A DNA stretch of 12,875 bases from Circinella minor (Eukaryota; Mucoromycota; Mucoromycetes; Mucorales; Lichtheimiaceae): contig JAEPRB010000577.1 of assembly GCA_016758965.1 (NCBI GenBank), positions 1 through 12,875 of the forward strand, read 5' to 3'. The first letter of the stretch is position 1; the number at the start of each line of letters is the position of its first letter. A model generated the notes under the pieces. It saw only the letters and a program-made list of their open reading frames with translations. It made no database searches and had not been told where the DNA came from. The translations under genes were made by a program, and so were the position numbers. Shown in pieces: positions 1 to 8,895 of the stretch.

Positions 1-826
1 ATTACTCTTTTAAGTTGAATGCTTACCAAAATCATCTTGAATAATCCACTTGTTAAATAACGAGATGAGTTCATCGTAGGAATCACGGCTAACATTGTTA
101 TCTTGTGCCCAGCAGAAAAGCTCATAACTTTTTTGTTCATAACTTTGTAGTTTAGGCATTGGTTGGATTTTTTCAGTAATAGGTTCATTGGTAACAAGGG
201 GTGTTTCCTTTTCCCAAGGATCGATGTATTGCTCGTTGGCTGATTGGGTTCCTGCTTGATCTGACGAAGACTCGTTTGTTGGTTGGATTATGGGATCGTC
301 AACATTGGATGTGTCCATGATAGCAAAATCTTCGTCGTCATCATCACTATCACTTGAATCGGTATAATTATCATTGTCACCGTCATCTTGATCTTGGGTA
401 ACATAAGGCTGATCATCTTGTCCAAAGTCGTATACTATATTATCAGGCGTGAAGCTACGTCGGTTTGATCGATCTAAGATAGACGTGTTATCGATATTAT
501 GGTTATTGGCCAACTCATTTGCAGGGAGAATAGAAGATATATGATCTTGATCCATGACCATGGGGTCATTCTGATAGGGAGTAGGAGCAGGAGGTAATGC
601 TTCACGATCTTGGGTTAGTGGTCGAGAAACTGTTTGAACACGGCCATCTAGGTAGTTAATTATACAAGGTAAGTTTTTTTTTCATAAAGGTTATTTTTAT
701 ATATATGTGATATTTTTGCAATATAGTAATTTAGGTCATACCACACGAAGCGTCATGTTTTCTATACTTGGTCTTTTCAACAGCTTGGAAGCATTTTTTG
801 CAGTAAATAAAGGTGGACTTGGGCAT
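1..826 (-). CDS. Tnp2/DUF4218-like transposase, N-terminal part (partial, leaves window)
   Basis: Seen: exon 1 (826-742) starts with ATG and encodes a 28-residue segment with C9-x2-C12-x11-H24-x3-C28, a likely C2HC zinc finger (YCKKCFQAVEKTKYRKHDASC region). A 94-base intron (741-648, GTATGA...CCTAG) removes upstream stops and joins in phase 1 to exon 2 (647-27). Exon 2 begins DGRVQTVSRPLTQDRE, then a strongly acidic stretch (DDGDNDNYTDSSDSDDDDED) and a more conserved-looking end, ELFCWAQDNNVSRDSYDE. A GTAAGC donor at 26-21 ends exon 2, so the catalytic part lies outside the window. About 235 residues are visible, without stops or frameshifts. Family knowledge: fungal Tnp2-type transposases often start with a Cys/His cluster, an acidic linker and a helical segment before the DDE core. 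Inference: the family name rests on this layout and on recall of mucoralean homologues; no catalytic residue is visible. It could belong to another zinc-finger transposase class. It is divergent from the polyQ gene at 1163. Confidence 0.55.
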
Positions 827-1162
827 TGTAAAAAAATATTATGTGGACTAATAATTGCTGAACATTCTTTTCATATTTATACTTTTTTTTATATGCTGCG
901 GTTTCTATGTTTTTGTTCGATCATGATCTATATTGCCATCCTCAGGTATTGTCTCTTTCTTTCTTTATGTCACTTTGATACTGCGCCATGCATAATGATG
1001 CCATTGTTCTGTGTTTGGATTCTTTTTGCTGCGGCCTTGACTGCTATCTCTAAGTGGAAGGTTGCTGACAGTATGTGGACTGCGGTTGTGTAACAGTTTT
1101 TATTTTAGAAGTTATGTACGCCATTCTTTTTTTTTCACTCTTATCGTTCGACATCTGAAAAA
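827..1162. promoter_or_regulatory. Shared divergent 5' region between transposase and polyQ gene
   Basis: The two start codons (826 minus, 1163 plus) are 336 bases apart and point away from each other, so both promoters must lie here or overlap the genes. Just before the plus start there is a pyrimidine-rich tract (1124-1140, nine T then CACTC), common before fungal start codons. The 10-mer TATGTGGACT occurs twice (near 839 and 1072). I see no convincing TATA box for either gene. A plus-strand open frame here (707-1093) overlaps the better-supported minus exon 1 and is not called. Confidence 0.4.
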
Positions 1163-2759
1163 ATGAATCAGCAACAACAACAACAACAACAACAACAACA
1201 GCTTCTTTCTCCTCCTCAACAACCAGTCCCCATTACCAATGAGGACATCTACATGCGGGTATTGGCGATTGGTGATTCCCAACAAAATGGTGAACTCCGT
1301 GTTAATCACCTGGAGCAACGCGTTAGTGGCATTGAGGCAATGCTGCGCCAGATGCTGTACAACCAGCAGCAAATCCTTGGCCTCCTCCAATAACAGCAAC
1401 AACAACCTTCTCCTCCTATCCAACAACAACAACAACAACCTCTTCCTCCTCTTCAACAAGAAGAACGGTATCGCCACCCTGTACCATACGTGCTTCCTGT
1501 TGGTGGATTCGTCCCGAAGCCATCGACTGAACAGCAGCGGGAGCATGGTAAAAAGGTCGCCCGAGAACATGTGTTTCAGCTGTTCTATGGTCCAGTCTGT
1601 TCGTTGGATGCAGAAAAGGCGGTCTACGCGCATAACGTCTGCAGGGACGCCGCCACCAGGCTCGGTGAGGCTGTTATCAACGCGTATGACTGCTTGGACC
1701 AGGGTAAGAAGGGTTGGAGCGTCCTTACCCGTTCCAAGGCGTTCGAGAACATTCTCAGGCAATTTTACTCCTTCGTGGAGGAAAACCGGGATGGAATGCC
1801 GGTGAAGGACGCTGAGGATGATTGGATTGGCAAGTTTTACTTGAAGGTCCCCTTCGACAGTGACATGTGTGTTAAAAGATACAAACAAAAATAATGCAAA
1901 TGAATATTAACCAATTGAACTTAAACTGACTACTAACTAACTGGTTTTATATGTTATTTTTAGGAAGAGAAGAAATGACAAGGAAAAAAGAGAAGCGTCA
2001 TATGTATCATATATCATTATATCATATTGCTCAATATATTATGTATTTCTTATAGATTGCTCATTATTCTAATAAAAAAATACTAGCATTTTGGATTTGA
2101 ACATGGTGCGCAGCAGATCCAGCTTGTCCCAACGGTCGACTGATGCCATGTCATTGTAAGTACATGACCTTTTTACACCCAAAAACCCTGTTTGTTATTT
2201 ACTACAAATGAAGAAAACCTTTGTTTGAATGATATTGTATTTATCCTATTGCACAACCATTGATTATTTGCCAAATCAAAGAATCCTTCCTCTTATAAGC
2301 TAGTTTTTATTGTAGTATTTCACGTTTTCATTTTGATTTATATATACTGACAATTAATTTAATTATTGCATACATAGGGATCAATCCATTGACGGGCACA
2401 GTCAGGCCGCTGGCGCAAGGTGAGTTAAAAATGGATTATAAGAATAGTGTAGAGTATTATATGATGATGGACTAAAATATAAATATTATTATGCTTATAG
2501 CTCGACTGTTTCGCACACGGATCCGGTCGTCTTCTCCGTTCCTTCTTCTTTACGTGCTGCTGTTTCCTCCTCCTCCTCTTCTTCCTCACGCCGACCACCA
2601 CCACAACAACTTGATTTGTATCAAGATAACCGCCGCCCCTCTATCATTCCTGCTACTCGTCCCCCACCATCACCATCATCATCCACCTCATCTACCTCCA
2701 CCACTCAATCTCATCGACCCAAAAAGGGAAAAGCAAGAGCCCCCCCGTCCAATCGTTAA
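1163..2759 (+). pseudogene. Unrecognised multi-exon polyglutamine protein gene with an in-frame TAA
   Basis: Seen: exon 1 (1163-1866) opens MNQQQ with a run of 11 Gln, then a short segment likely to form a helix (RVNHLEQRVSGIEAMLRQ). Codon 77 (1391-1393) is TAA, flanked by CAA and CAG; the same frame then continues through a second Gln/Pro run and a compact globular stretch (AREHVFQLFYGPVCSLDAEK, then FENILRQFYSFVEENRDG, DDWIGKFYLKV) to 1866. A likely intron (1867-1963; GTGTGT, TACTAACTAAC branch region, TTTTTAG) leads to an exon encoding KRRNDKEKREAS. Later blocks 2087-2155, 2378-2419 (MSLDQSIDGHSQAAGA region) and 2501-2759 connect by canonical GTAAGT/TACATAG and GTGAGT/TTATAG introns. The tail is Ser/Pro-rich and ends with basic PKKGKARAPPSNR before TAA. 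The 2003/2087 junction does not keep phase with standard splice sites. Exons are much more GC-rich than the flanks. Function unknown: possibly a nuclear protein (basic patches), possibly an accessory protein of the neighbouring transposon. Called pseudogene because of the stop plus the phase conflict; readthrough cannot be excluded. Confidence 0.55.
1171..1203 (+). repeat. (CAA)n microsatellite encoding polyGln
   Basis: An almost pure CAA trinucleotide run with CAG at both ends, in the reading frame of the polyQ gene. A second, shorter CAA run lies at about 1424-1440 in the same frame. The opposite strand reads as polyLeu and gives a spurious open frame there. Confidence 0.9.
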
Positions 2760-3736
2760 TGTTTTTTTTTTAATAAAAATAGTCTATAAATATACAATAT
2801 ACAGTAGCTTTTATTGGTCTAGTTAGGTTACACGGATATCTCAAATAAGAAATCTCTGTTTTAAATTTCAATCATAAACTTCGATATCTGCGATAAATCT
2901 GCGATATCTGCGCAAGTTGCCCATGGTGCATACTTAGCATTTCCATATGAAGAACGACGTCAGCATCGACACATCCATGATCTATGTTTGAAACTAGACC
3001 ACCAAAATTTTATAACACACGTTCTGCTGAACGTGCAATCAGTACATATATACATCACCCACAACGATACATTTATTTTAGCATACTTACCAATGTTTGT
3101 AAAGAGTCCTCAAAAAAACATATAAGTGTCGTATGGCACACGTCAATCCTTCATCTCAGAGAATTCAAATATAAACTAAATATAAAAACACTAAAATAAT
3201 CTCACATCGGTTGCTATCTAAATACACAAATAATAAATCTACCACAATGACACCTTATAATAATATAATACAAACAAAGTAATCAAACATAATTTATTTA
3301 TTCATAATCACACAATATACAATTTATCATAATATAACATCATCTACAAATACAGGAAAATACACATCTAAAACATATATATATATAAAACTTACTTGTA
3401 ATAGAAATAATTATCTTTTTATCTTTTTATATCATATTATTTTTTATATAATAAAACACCTGAAAGATTCTCACAAGACCTATTCTGTTACATATCATTT
3501 CTATTCTTACCTTATTTTCTTATTAATTCATATTCATAAATATCTATAAATATCTCAATAAGTACTTGAACTATAGGATTCGCACCATACAACCATCGAA
3601 TGTTATTGTACTGTATAAAACTTACGTTATTTTCAAAAATGTTGAGAGAGTCTATTTAATAACAACCGCGGGGTAAATAGCATACGAAATCCCAGTATTC
3701 GAGGTGTAAAACATCTATTGAAAACTAATACCTAGA
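2760..3736. other. AT-rich intergenic stretch with one ATG-less open frame
   Basis: Mostly A/T-rich, unstructured sequence. Two things stand out. Near 2882-2911 a short tandem motif repeats (GATATCTGCG twice around a variant). An open plus-strand frame of 86 codons without ATG runs from 2865 to the TAA at 3123-3125; its middle part (AHGAYLAFPYEERRQHRHIH region) looks coding-like, but I do not recognise it and see no exon partners. From 3126 to about 3700 I see nothing beyond short A/T repeats. Confidence 0.4.
2772..2777 (+). terminator. AATAAA polyadenylation signal of the polyQ gene
   Basis: AATAAA lies 13 bases after the TAA at 2757-2759, following a run of ten T. Its closeness to that TAA supports the latter as the natural stop of the polyQ gene and supports the multi-exon model. 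Confidence 0.5.
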
Positions 3737-4318
3737 ACGGCACGAGAACTGAACACATTGGTAAAGCTGATACTCCCCATTAGAGTACGTCATAGTAGGC
3801 CAGCTTTCAATTTTGGTCAACTAATGTTATTCTTCAAGCATGCTTACAATGGTACATTTCATCTACAATCTACAATATATTTCAATAAAGGGAATTGCTA
3901 CGGACACCCCACTTTTTCCTGGGTGGGGTGTTTTTTTGTGGGATTTTTCGATTTTTTGTGTGCTTCGCCACTGACTTTTTGTGTGCCTCGCCACCCATTT
4001 GACGTCACACAGTATATTTTGTATTATAAACATTTTTAGGGGTGTTTTTTTGTGGGATATTTTCACTTTTTGTGGGATTTTTTTATTTTTTTATTTTTTG
4101 TGGGAGTGGACTTCTATTTTTTTTTCAATAATGCTTTACGAAAATTATCACATTACTTATTCAAGAAAATATATTCAAATGGGTATTATAAAGAAACAGC
4201 ACCTGCTTATTTTGATGCTGACATAGATCGCTATATTAATTTTACATTTGACATCGGATTGGCATTGCATTCTGTACATATTGATCATAGTCAAAAAAGC
4301 TACCTGGGGACTATATAA
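3737..4318 (+). pseudogene. Unrecognised coding remnant split by a small insertion
   Basis: Seen: a plus-strand frame without a usable ATG starts after a possible 3' splice site (CTAAT branch-like, then CCTAG at 3731-3735) and encodes ELNTLVKLILPIRVRHSRP followed by AFNFGQLMLFFKHAYNG. It is interrupted at 3889 by the 234-bp insertion described separately, which brings in a TAG at 4037-4039. The same frame resumes at 4132 (NALRKLSHYLFKK, then AYFDADIDRYINFTFDIGLA) and ends at TAA 4316-4318. Insert plus one duplication copy is 243 bases, a multiple of three, so without it the frame is continuous for about 117 codons. No upstream exons are identified and I do not recognise the family. An exon of a host gene and a fragment of another transposon are both possible. 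Confidence 0.4.
3889..4122. mobile_element. Small non-autonomous insertion (MITE-like) with 9-bp target duplication
   Basis: The 9-mer TTTCAATAA occurs at 3880-3888 and again at 4123-4131, directly flanking 234 bases of different composition. The insert starts AGGGAATTGCTACGG and has a 9-bp perfect inverted repeat near its left end (ACACCCCAC / GTGGGGTGT around a 10-base loop). A 20-base direct repeat (GGGGTGTTTTTTTGTGGGAT) occurs near 3922 and 4038, and TTTTTGTGGG recurs four times. Two TTTTTGTGTGCYTCGCCAC copies lie near 3954 and 3977. Terminal inverted repeats are weak (ACACCCCAC at the left against CACTCCCAC on the minus strand at the right end). A 9-bp duplication is the usual product of MULE transposases, so mobilisation by a MULE is inferred. 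Confidence 0.6.
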
Positions 4319-5339
4319 AAAATGGTAATCATTCCTCACTTGCAACCTGAATTACTCTTTTTATGCTTCCGCATCGACTTTCTATTTCAAGTACTACTTT
4401 AGGAAGGAAACGTGTGTAAATTGGACTAGTGATTTCGAGCATCATAACGAGAATCCATTAACTTTTAGTCAGATTAATAAAATAAATGTGTTGTATACTA
4501 GCTTTTTATTTTCGAAATAACATTTGAAAGTTACTGTTGTATCCAACACATATTATTCATAAAGATAATTATTTGTCATTTTAATTATTAAAGTACAGCG
4601 TATTTTTAATTATGCTTTGCTGACATTTCATGTACTTCCCTATTTGGACCATGATTTGTAAGAACACAGAAGTCTGTCTTCTATAATGATAACAGATAAC
4701 AGCTGCGTAGATATATCATATCGTCAACCGCTCAAAGTCTAATCTTAATGTCATTAATCTTATATTCATAATTCACACCGCCATGACAAATTTAAATCTT
4801 ACATATAGCTATATACACATATCAATATATATCCCACCAATAATAAGATTCATATAAATAGAGATAATATTTTATTTTAATAAACTGGAGTTCAATTATT
4901 GTTCTTTTGGGTCTCGTTGACTTTTTAACGTCTCTTTATTTTATTATATTTGATTGATATAACAGTTATACATCAGTTGTAATTTTTATTTGCGGGCACA
5001 TTAAGCTTCTTATGTTACAAGTGACTTATAGGGTGGACTTAAGGTGAGTATTTTAAAAGTATTATAAAATTTAAATACAAATAGAACAAATCTCAATACT
5101 TGTAGTTTGTAACCAAAAAAATAAATAAATAACAATAAGTTTATATATTGATGGGTTGTTATATATGTTTATATGCGTGTATGTGTGTATGTGTGATTTA
5201 CACAAGAGTTACAATGATGTAGCACTTAAGCTGGTGTGACTTTTTTTTAATTATAGCAGTCAGGTGCTGCAGTAATAAAAAAAATTTTTGTTCTTTTATA
5301 TTAACTCATGTCAACAACTTAAAATTATCCCTTTAACTC
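4319..5339. other. AT-rich intergenic stretch, no gene seen
   Basis: No open frame with coding character. Poly-A-signal-like AATAAAATAAA lies at about 4477-4487. A short coding-looking block may exist at about 4385-4515 (YFRKETCVNWTSDFEHHNEN in one frame), but nothing supports it on either side. A degenerate TG/TATG run occupies about 5160-5195. Confidence 0.5.
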
Positions 5340-8300
5340 ATAAAGCTACTTCTTTTAAGCACAAACATTCTGTATTCCGTGAAGCCCAATCGTCCAGCCA
5401 TGGAAAAAGACGATCAGAAAAGCAAAACAAACCTACTGATCAAACAGACAAGTACATGGTAGCTGACCATTCCATTTGATTCAGTGTCAGGAACGAACAG
5501 TAGGTCGCATGCAAGTAGCAGTGCTAGAGATCTACCAGCAGTCACTTCTTGTGCCATCGCCTGGGCTAATCTTTTTTCTTCTTTGGTGAAAGCTTATATA
5601 GAAGGCTATTGCATTCAAGAGCCAAAGTCAGAAGAGCTGGCACCTGTCAATAGGTCTATTTGTTCTTGCATGGATAAGAGTTTACATACTGTAACTTGTA
5701 TCTCCAAGTGTGGTAAGGGAAAGCATTTGACTATTATACAAAAAACCAATTAATTTAATAATTATTTATGTTGTGATTAGGTATCGCGAACTACGATCTT
5801 GTGTATTGCAAGAAGTGCCCCAAGTATCGCGTTCCTCAGGTTCTCCTACAAAATCATCTGTTCTCGATGACTCCTGAGATATCTAGAATTGCCATACATG
5901 TAAAGTAAATGTTTGGTTTAAACAACATGTTTTACAGCTGTGTTACCTCCATACATAAGATTGCACAATGGCCTGAGGATGAGTACAAGCATAAGGTATT
6001 GTAAAAGATGTTTTTTAATATCACCATTCTAAATGTACATAAATATAAAAATATACAACTAAAATGATAACACGCGATTTTTTCAACTTATTAGGCACCT
6101 GGTTCACTAAAAGCTTACCTTAATGAAGGATTGCCAGTATACAACAGAGTGATTCTTTCTATAAAGAAAAAGCTACGTGAAAATCTGAAGTGGTTCTTGG
6201 TTGCGCTGGCTGCAGATTTATGGTAATTATCGAAATAAAATATATCAATGAAATGATACTGGAGTATTATTTTATTTAACCATATTTATATAGTCTGGAC
6301 CAAAACCAGCTGCTATGGAAGGTGATTTTCAGTATCGTAGTTGTGCTAGAAATAAGGCCCCAGAAGGTATCGTATATCCTGGCAACGATGCTGAAAGTAG
6401 CCATTATTGGAGTATCAGCCTTGACGAAGCGGCTCATTATCCTGGTTCGGTATGTGTTTATTGTTTCTTTCAATGCAGACTTTTTATATACTTGATTTTG
6501 ACATGATATTGTATAAGGCATCAGATGGCTGTGAAACGTTTAGCGTACTACGAAAACAAGGTGGTCAGTCAAAAAAGATATCCAATTTCACTTGTAGACA
6601 TGTATACTCCAGGAGAACAGTTAAGTTTTAAAGCAGCATTATAATTGGTATTATACATGTTACTTATGATTTAAATTTTGTATAGATTCTCGCATGTTCC
6701 CACTGGTTTGTTAAAAGTCATTAATAACTAATTTTATGGTAGCAATATCATGCTGCAATATGATGATGGATCCAAGTTCAAACTTGCTCTAGAGAATACT
6801 CCCTTACTTGCTGGCATAAAAGATGCCCCAATCCCGGTTGGAGTCTGGTACATAGCTGGCCATAAACCATCTTGTCAGGTATAAAAAAAATTAATTGGTT
6901 TTACAAGTTTCTGTCTTACTGAAACTAAATAACTAACTATATCATGTTCACTACTTCTAAAACTCATTCATTTATCCATACAAAAAAAAATATCAAATAC
7001 CATCCACGACTTGTGAAACATTGGAAAGATTGTGGGGCTTTCTTTCCTCCATGTTGAACATGTGCCACAACATATCGTCTTTGATTAGGGGTCTTACCTT
7101 GACTTTGGCGTTGGATCCTTATGTTGCGCAAAGAAGGAATAATATTGGTAAAAATTTTATTTGTTTATATAAAAAAATGTAGTACCGCTCTAAACTAATA
7201 TACTATGTATATGATTAGGCTCATCTATTGAGTGTAAACACAAATATACTCGACCATACTATCCTTACTTTGGACAATGCAGGTTATATGGGAAACTTGG
7301 GTGCCTTGGAAGAAAGTTGGAACAAACATGTGAAGAACATAGAGGAAAGTTTCTCTGTTGGAACTCCTTGTATCAAAAGAGTAGCAATCGCAATAGAGAG
7401 GTTATGTGTGGCTGTGGAAACTTGTGACATTATCGATCAAGCTTTCAAAAATGACAGTAATGGTAAAACACTGTTCAGGTTTATATATCCATGATTGGAA
7501 ATTGCTAATCATTAATATATTTATATGTAGGCAATAAATGTACTCAAAACTCCACAAAGAAATAGCATATAAACAGATAAAAAAGACTGGATATCTACAA
7601 CTACAACAAAATAGCCACATGAAACGCTGTTATAGGTAAGAAATAAATTTCAAAACATTAGGCACAAAATTAGCAATCTATAAAGGTTTTCGTGGACCAC
7701 ATGGTCATGATGTCGAAGCTATTATAACATCAAGCAGTGAGTTCCATAATGATCGCAATTTGCTTACTACCATGGATAGCAGTGCTCCTTATGATGCATA
7801 CCATGGTTTACAGAGAGCCATAGAAGAATTTGCAATGTTGAAGGTATAATCAGCTTCTAATTTATCGGCGTGTTTTTTTTCAGAATACTAATAGGTAATA
7901 TATAATATTTAATAGGATGAAGCCGCCTTGGTTATAAAGCATGGAAAGGACATTGTTAACAAACTTGAAGTTGGTGTTAATGTACTTCTTCTTCCAAGTG
8001 ATATCTAAGGCTGTGGTATGATCGTGACGTGGAAGAGGCAAGAAGATGGGCTGCTCTACAAGAAGAAAAGCTAGCTGGAATTGGTGGTGGATCGAAAATC
8101 CTAGTGATTTTCAGTGCTAAAGAAAATACATAAGAAGAGAAAGGGTGACTTTGGTGAACAAGAAGAAATAAATCTTACAGAATTTATTGAACAGTTATCA
8201 AGAATAGAGAATTGATGAGGATGCAAATCATACATGACTCCTGTTTTTTTATAAAGTAACTGAAATGGTTTTTTAGATACTCTTCCATACGGTACGCTTG

Positions 8301-8374
8301 TAATTATCGATTATATTTACCATCATAAGGGAATTTTTTATGCCGAAATATCTGTGATAAATCAAGAGGTGTAA
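5340..8374 (+). pseudogene. Decayed KDZ-superfamily transposase
   Basis: KDZ (Kyakuja-Dileera-Zisupton) transposases are DDE enzymes with an N-terminal Cys cluster. Blocks seen in order: basic N-terminal remnant (5355-5479); Cys cluster (5484-5712 and 5781-5900) with CSC, CISKCG and YCKKC, then VPQVLLQNHLFSMTPE; 5938-5995; 6095-6222 (SLKAYLNEGLPVYNRVILSI); 6294-6449 with AAMEGDFQYRSCARNK, the first catalytic Asp region; 6518-6619 with GCETFSVLRKQGGQSKK and, in another frame, LVDMYTPGEQ; 6686-6709 and 6743-6878 with LQYDDGSKFK and YIAGHKPSCQ; about 6991-7147 with KYHPRL then ETLERLWGFLSSML; 7219-7478 (LGALEESWNKHVKNIEES); 7531-7635; 7662-7843; 7916-8130; and a last block at 8275-8374 ending TAA. 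Several introns are canonical (5713-5780, 5996-6094, 7844-7915). The copy is inactive: frameshifts lie near 5480, in 6518-6619, near 7000 and near 8006, the acceptor before 6991 is missing, and conserved segments are deleted. The motif order makes the KDZ call fairly secure; exon edges after 7147 are uncertain. Confidence 0.75.
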
Positions 8375-8895
8375 GTATTTATTTTATACACTTAACAAGT
8401 TTGACATGATTATGTGGCTCTATGTAATGAGTTTCCCAGTACGAAAGCATGATCATGATATAATAGAAGAGATAATAAGATGACAGCTGATGTTACATTA
8501 AAATAGATGGCCAGGTGATAAAATGGTTAACGAGAGAACAATATGGACAATGAGCTGACATTATGGAACATAAGGTACTAGAATGAATGTCGAGTCAATA
8601 AAATAGATGACGAGGGAGTGGAATGCATGGTTAAATGTAATCATTTATAATAAAACTCAAGTCTTATAAATAGCCCATCACATAATACACTTTCCCAAAT
8701 GCTTGTATAAGATGCCTATTCTAAAAACATTTACTTCTGTTCATCTGTAAAATTAAAAAATCGATTTGCAATGTTTGTAAGAAATATAGCAAAAAGTAAA
8801 TAAATAGAACTCTTTATAGAATAAAGTATTAAAAGCAATATTTCAATAATAAAGCACATGGTGTACTTGGTTCTTCAATTATGAGAAGATGATTA
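8375..8895. other. AT-rich stretch with LTR- or promoter-like segment
   Basis: At about 8480-8640 two imperfect direct copies of a TAAAATAGATGRCSAGG motif are followed by GGTTAA (near 8499 and 8598). They precede a TATA-box-like CTTATAAATAGCCC at 8663-8676. This resembles the U3 part of a fungal LTR, and TGTTACA at 8480 could be a left end. I find no matching right end and no target duplication, so a solo LTR is only one reading; a plain promoter-like AT-rich stretch is the alternative. I see no gene. Confidence 0.2.

Noticed and set aside
707..1093. Plus-strand 128-codon open frame rich in Phe, Leu, Ile
   Set aside because: It lies opposite the spliced minus-strand exon 1 with the zinc finger and the shared promoter region; its composition follows from AT-rich DNA, and it has no recognisable motif.
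1239..1805. Plus-strand 188-codon frame with Asn/Ser runs
   Set aside because: It is the +1 reading of the same CAA repeats. The frame of 1163 connects better to the downstream exons and has a more protein-like composition.
1112..1888. Minus-strand 258-codon open frame with polyLeu runs
   Set aside because: It is the complement of the CAA repeats and GC-richer codons of the polyQ exon; the Leu and Arg-Leu runs are mirror images of Gln and Ser codons.
2491..2826. Plus-strand 111-codon frame rich in His, Pro, Leu
   Set aside because: It is an alternative frame of exon 2501-2759; the exon frame gives a Ser/Pro-rich basic tail ending beside AATAAA and fits the splice phase.
3540..3720. Possible tRNA-like segment (GGATTCGCACCA, ATTCGAGGTG)
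   Set aside because: No cloverleaf with a matching acceptor stem or anticodon arm could be drawn by eye.
6276..6521. Minus-strand 81-codon frame opposite the KDZ catalytic block
   Set aside because: The plus strand carries MEGDFQYRSC, a KDZ motif in the right order with its neighbours, so the minus frame is a shadow.
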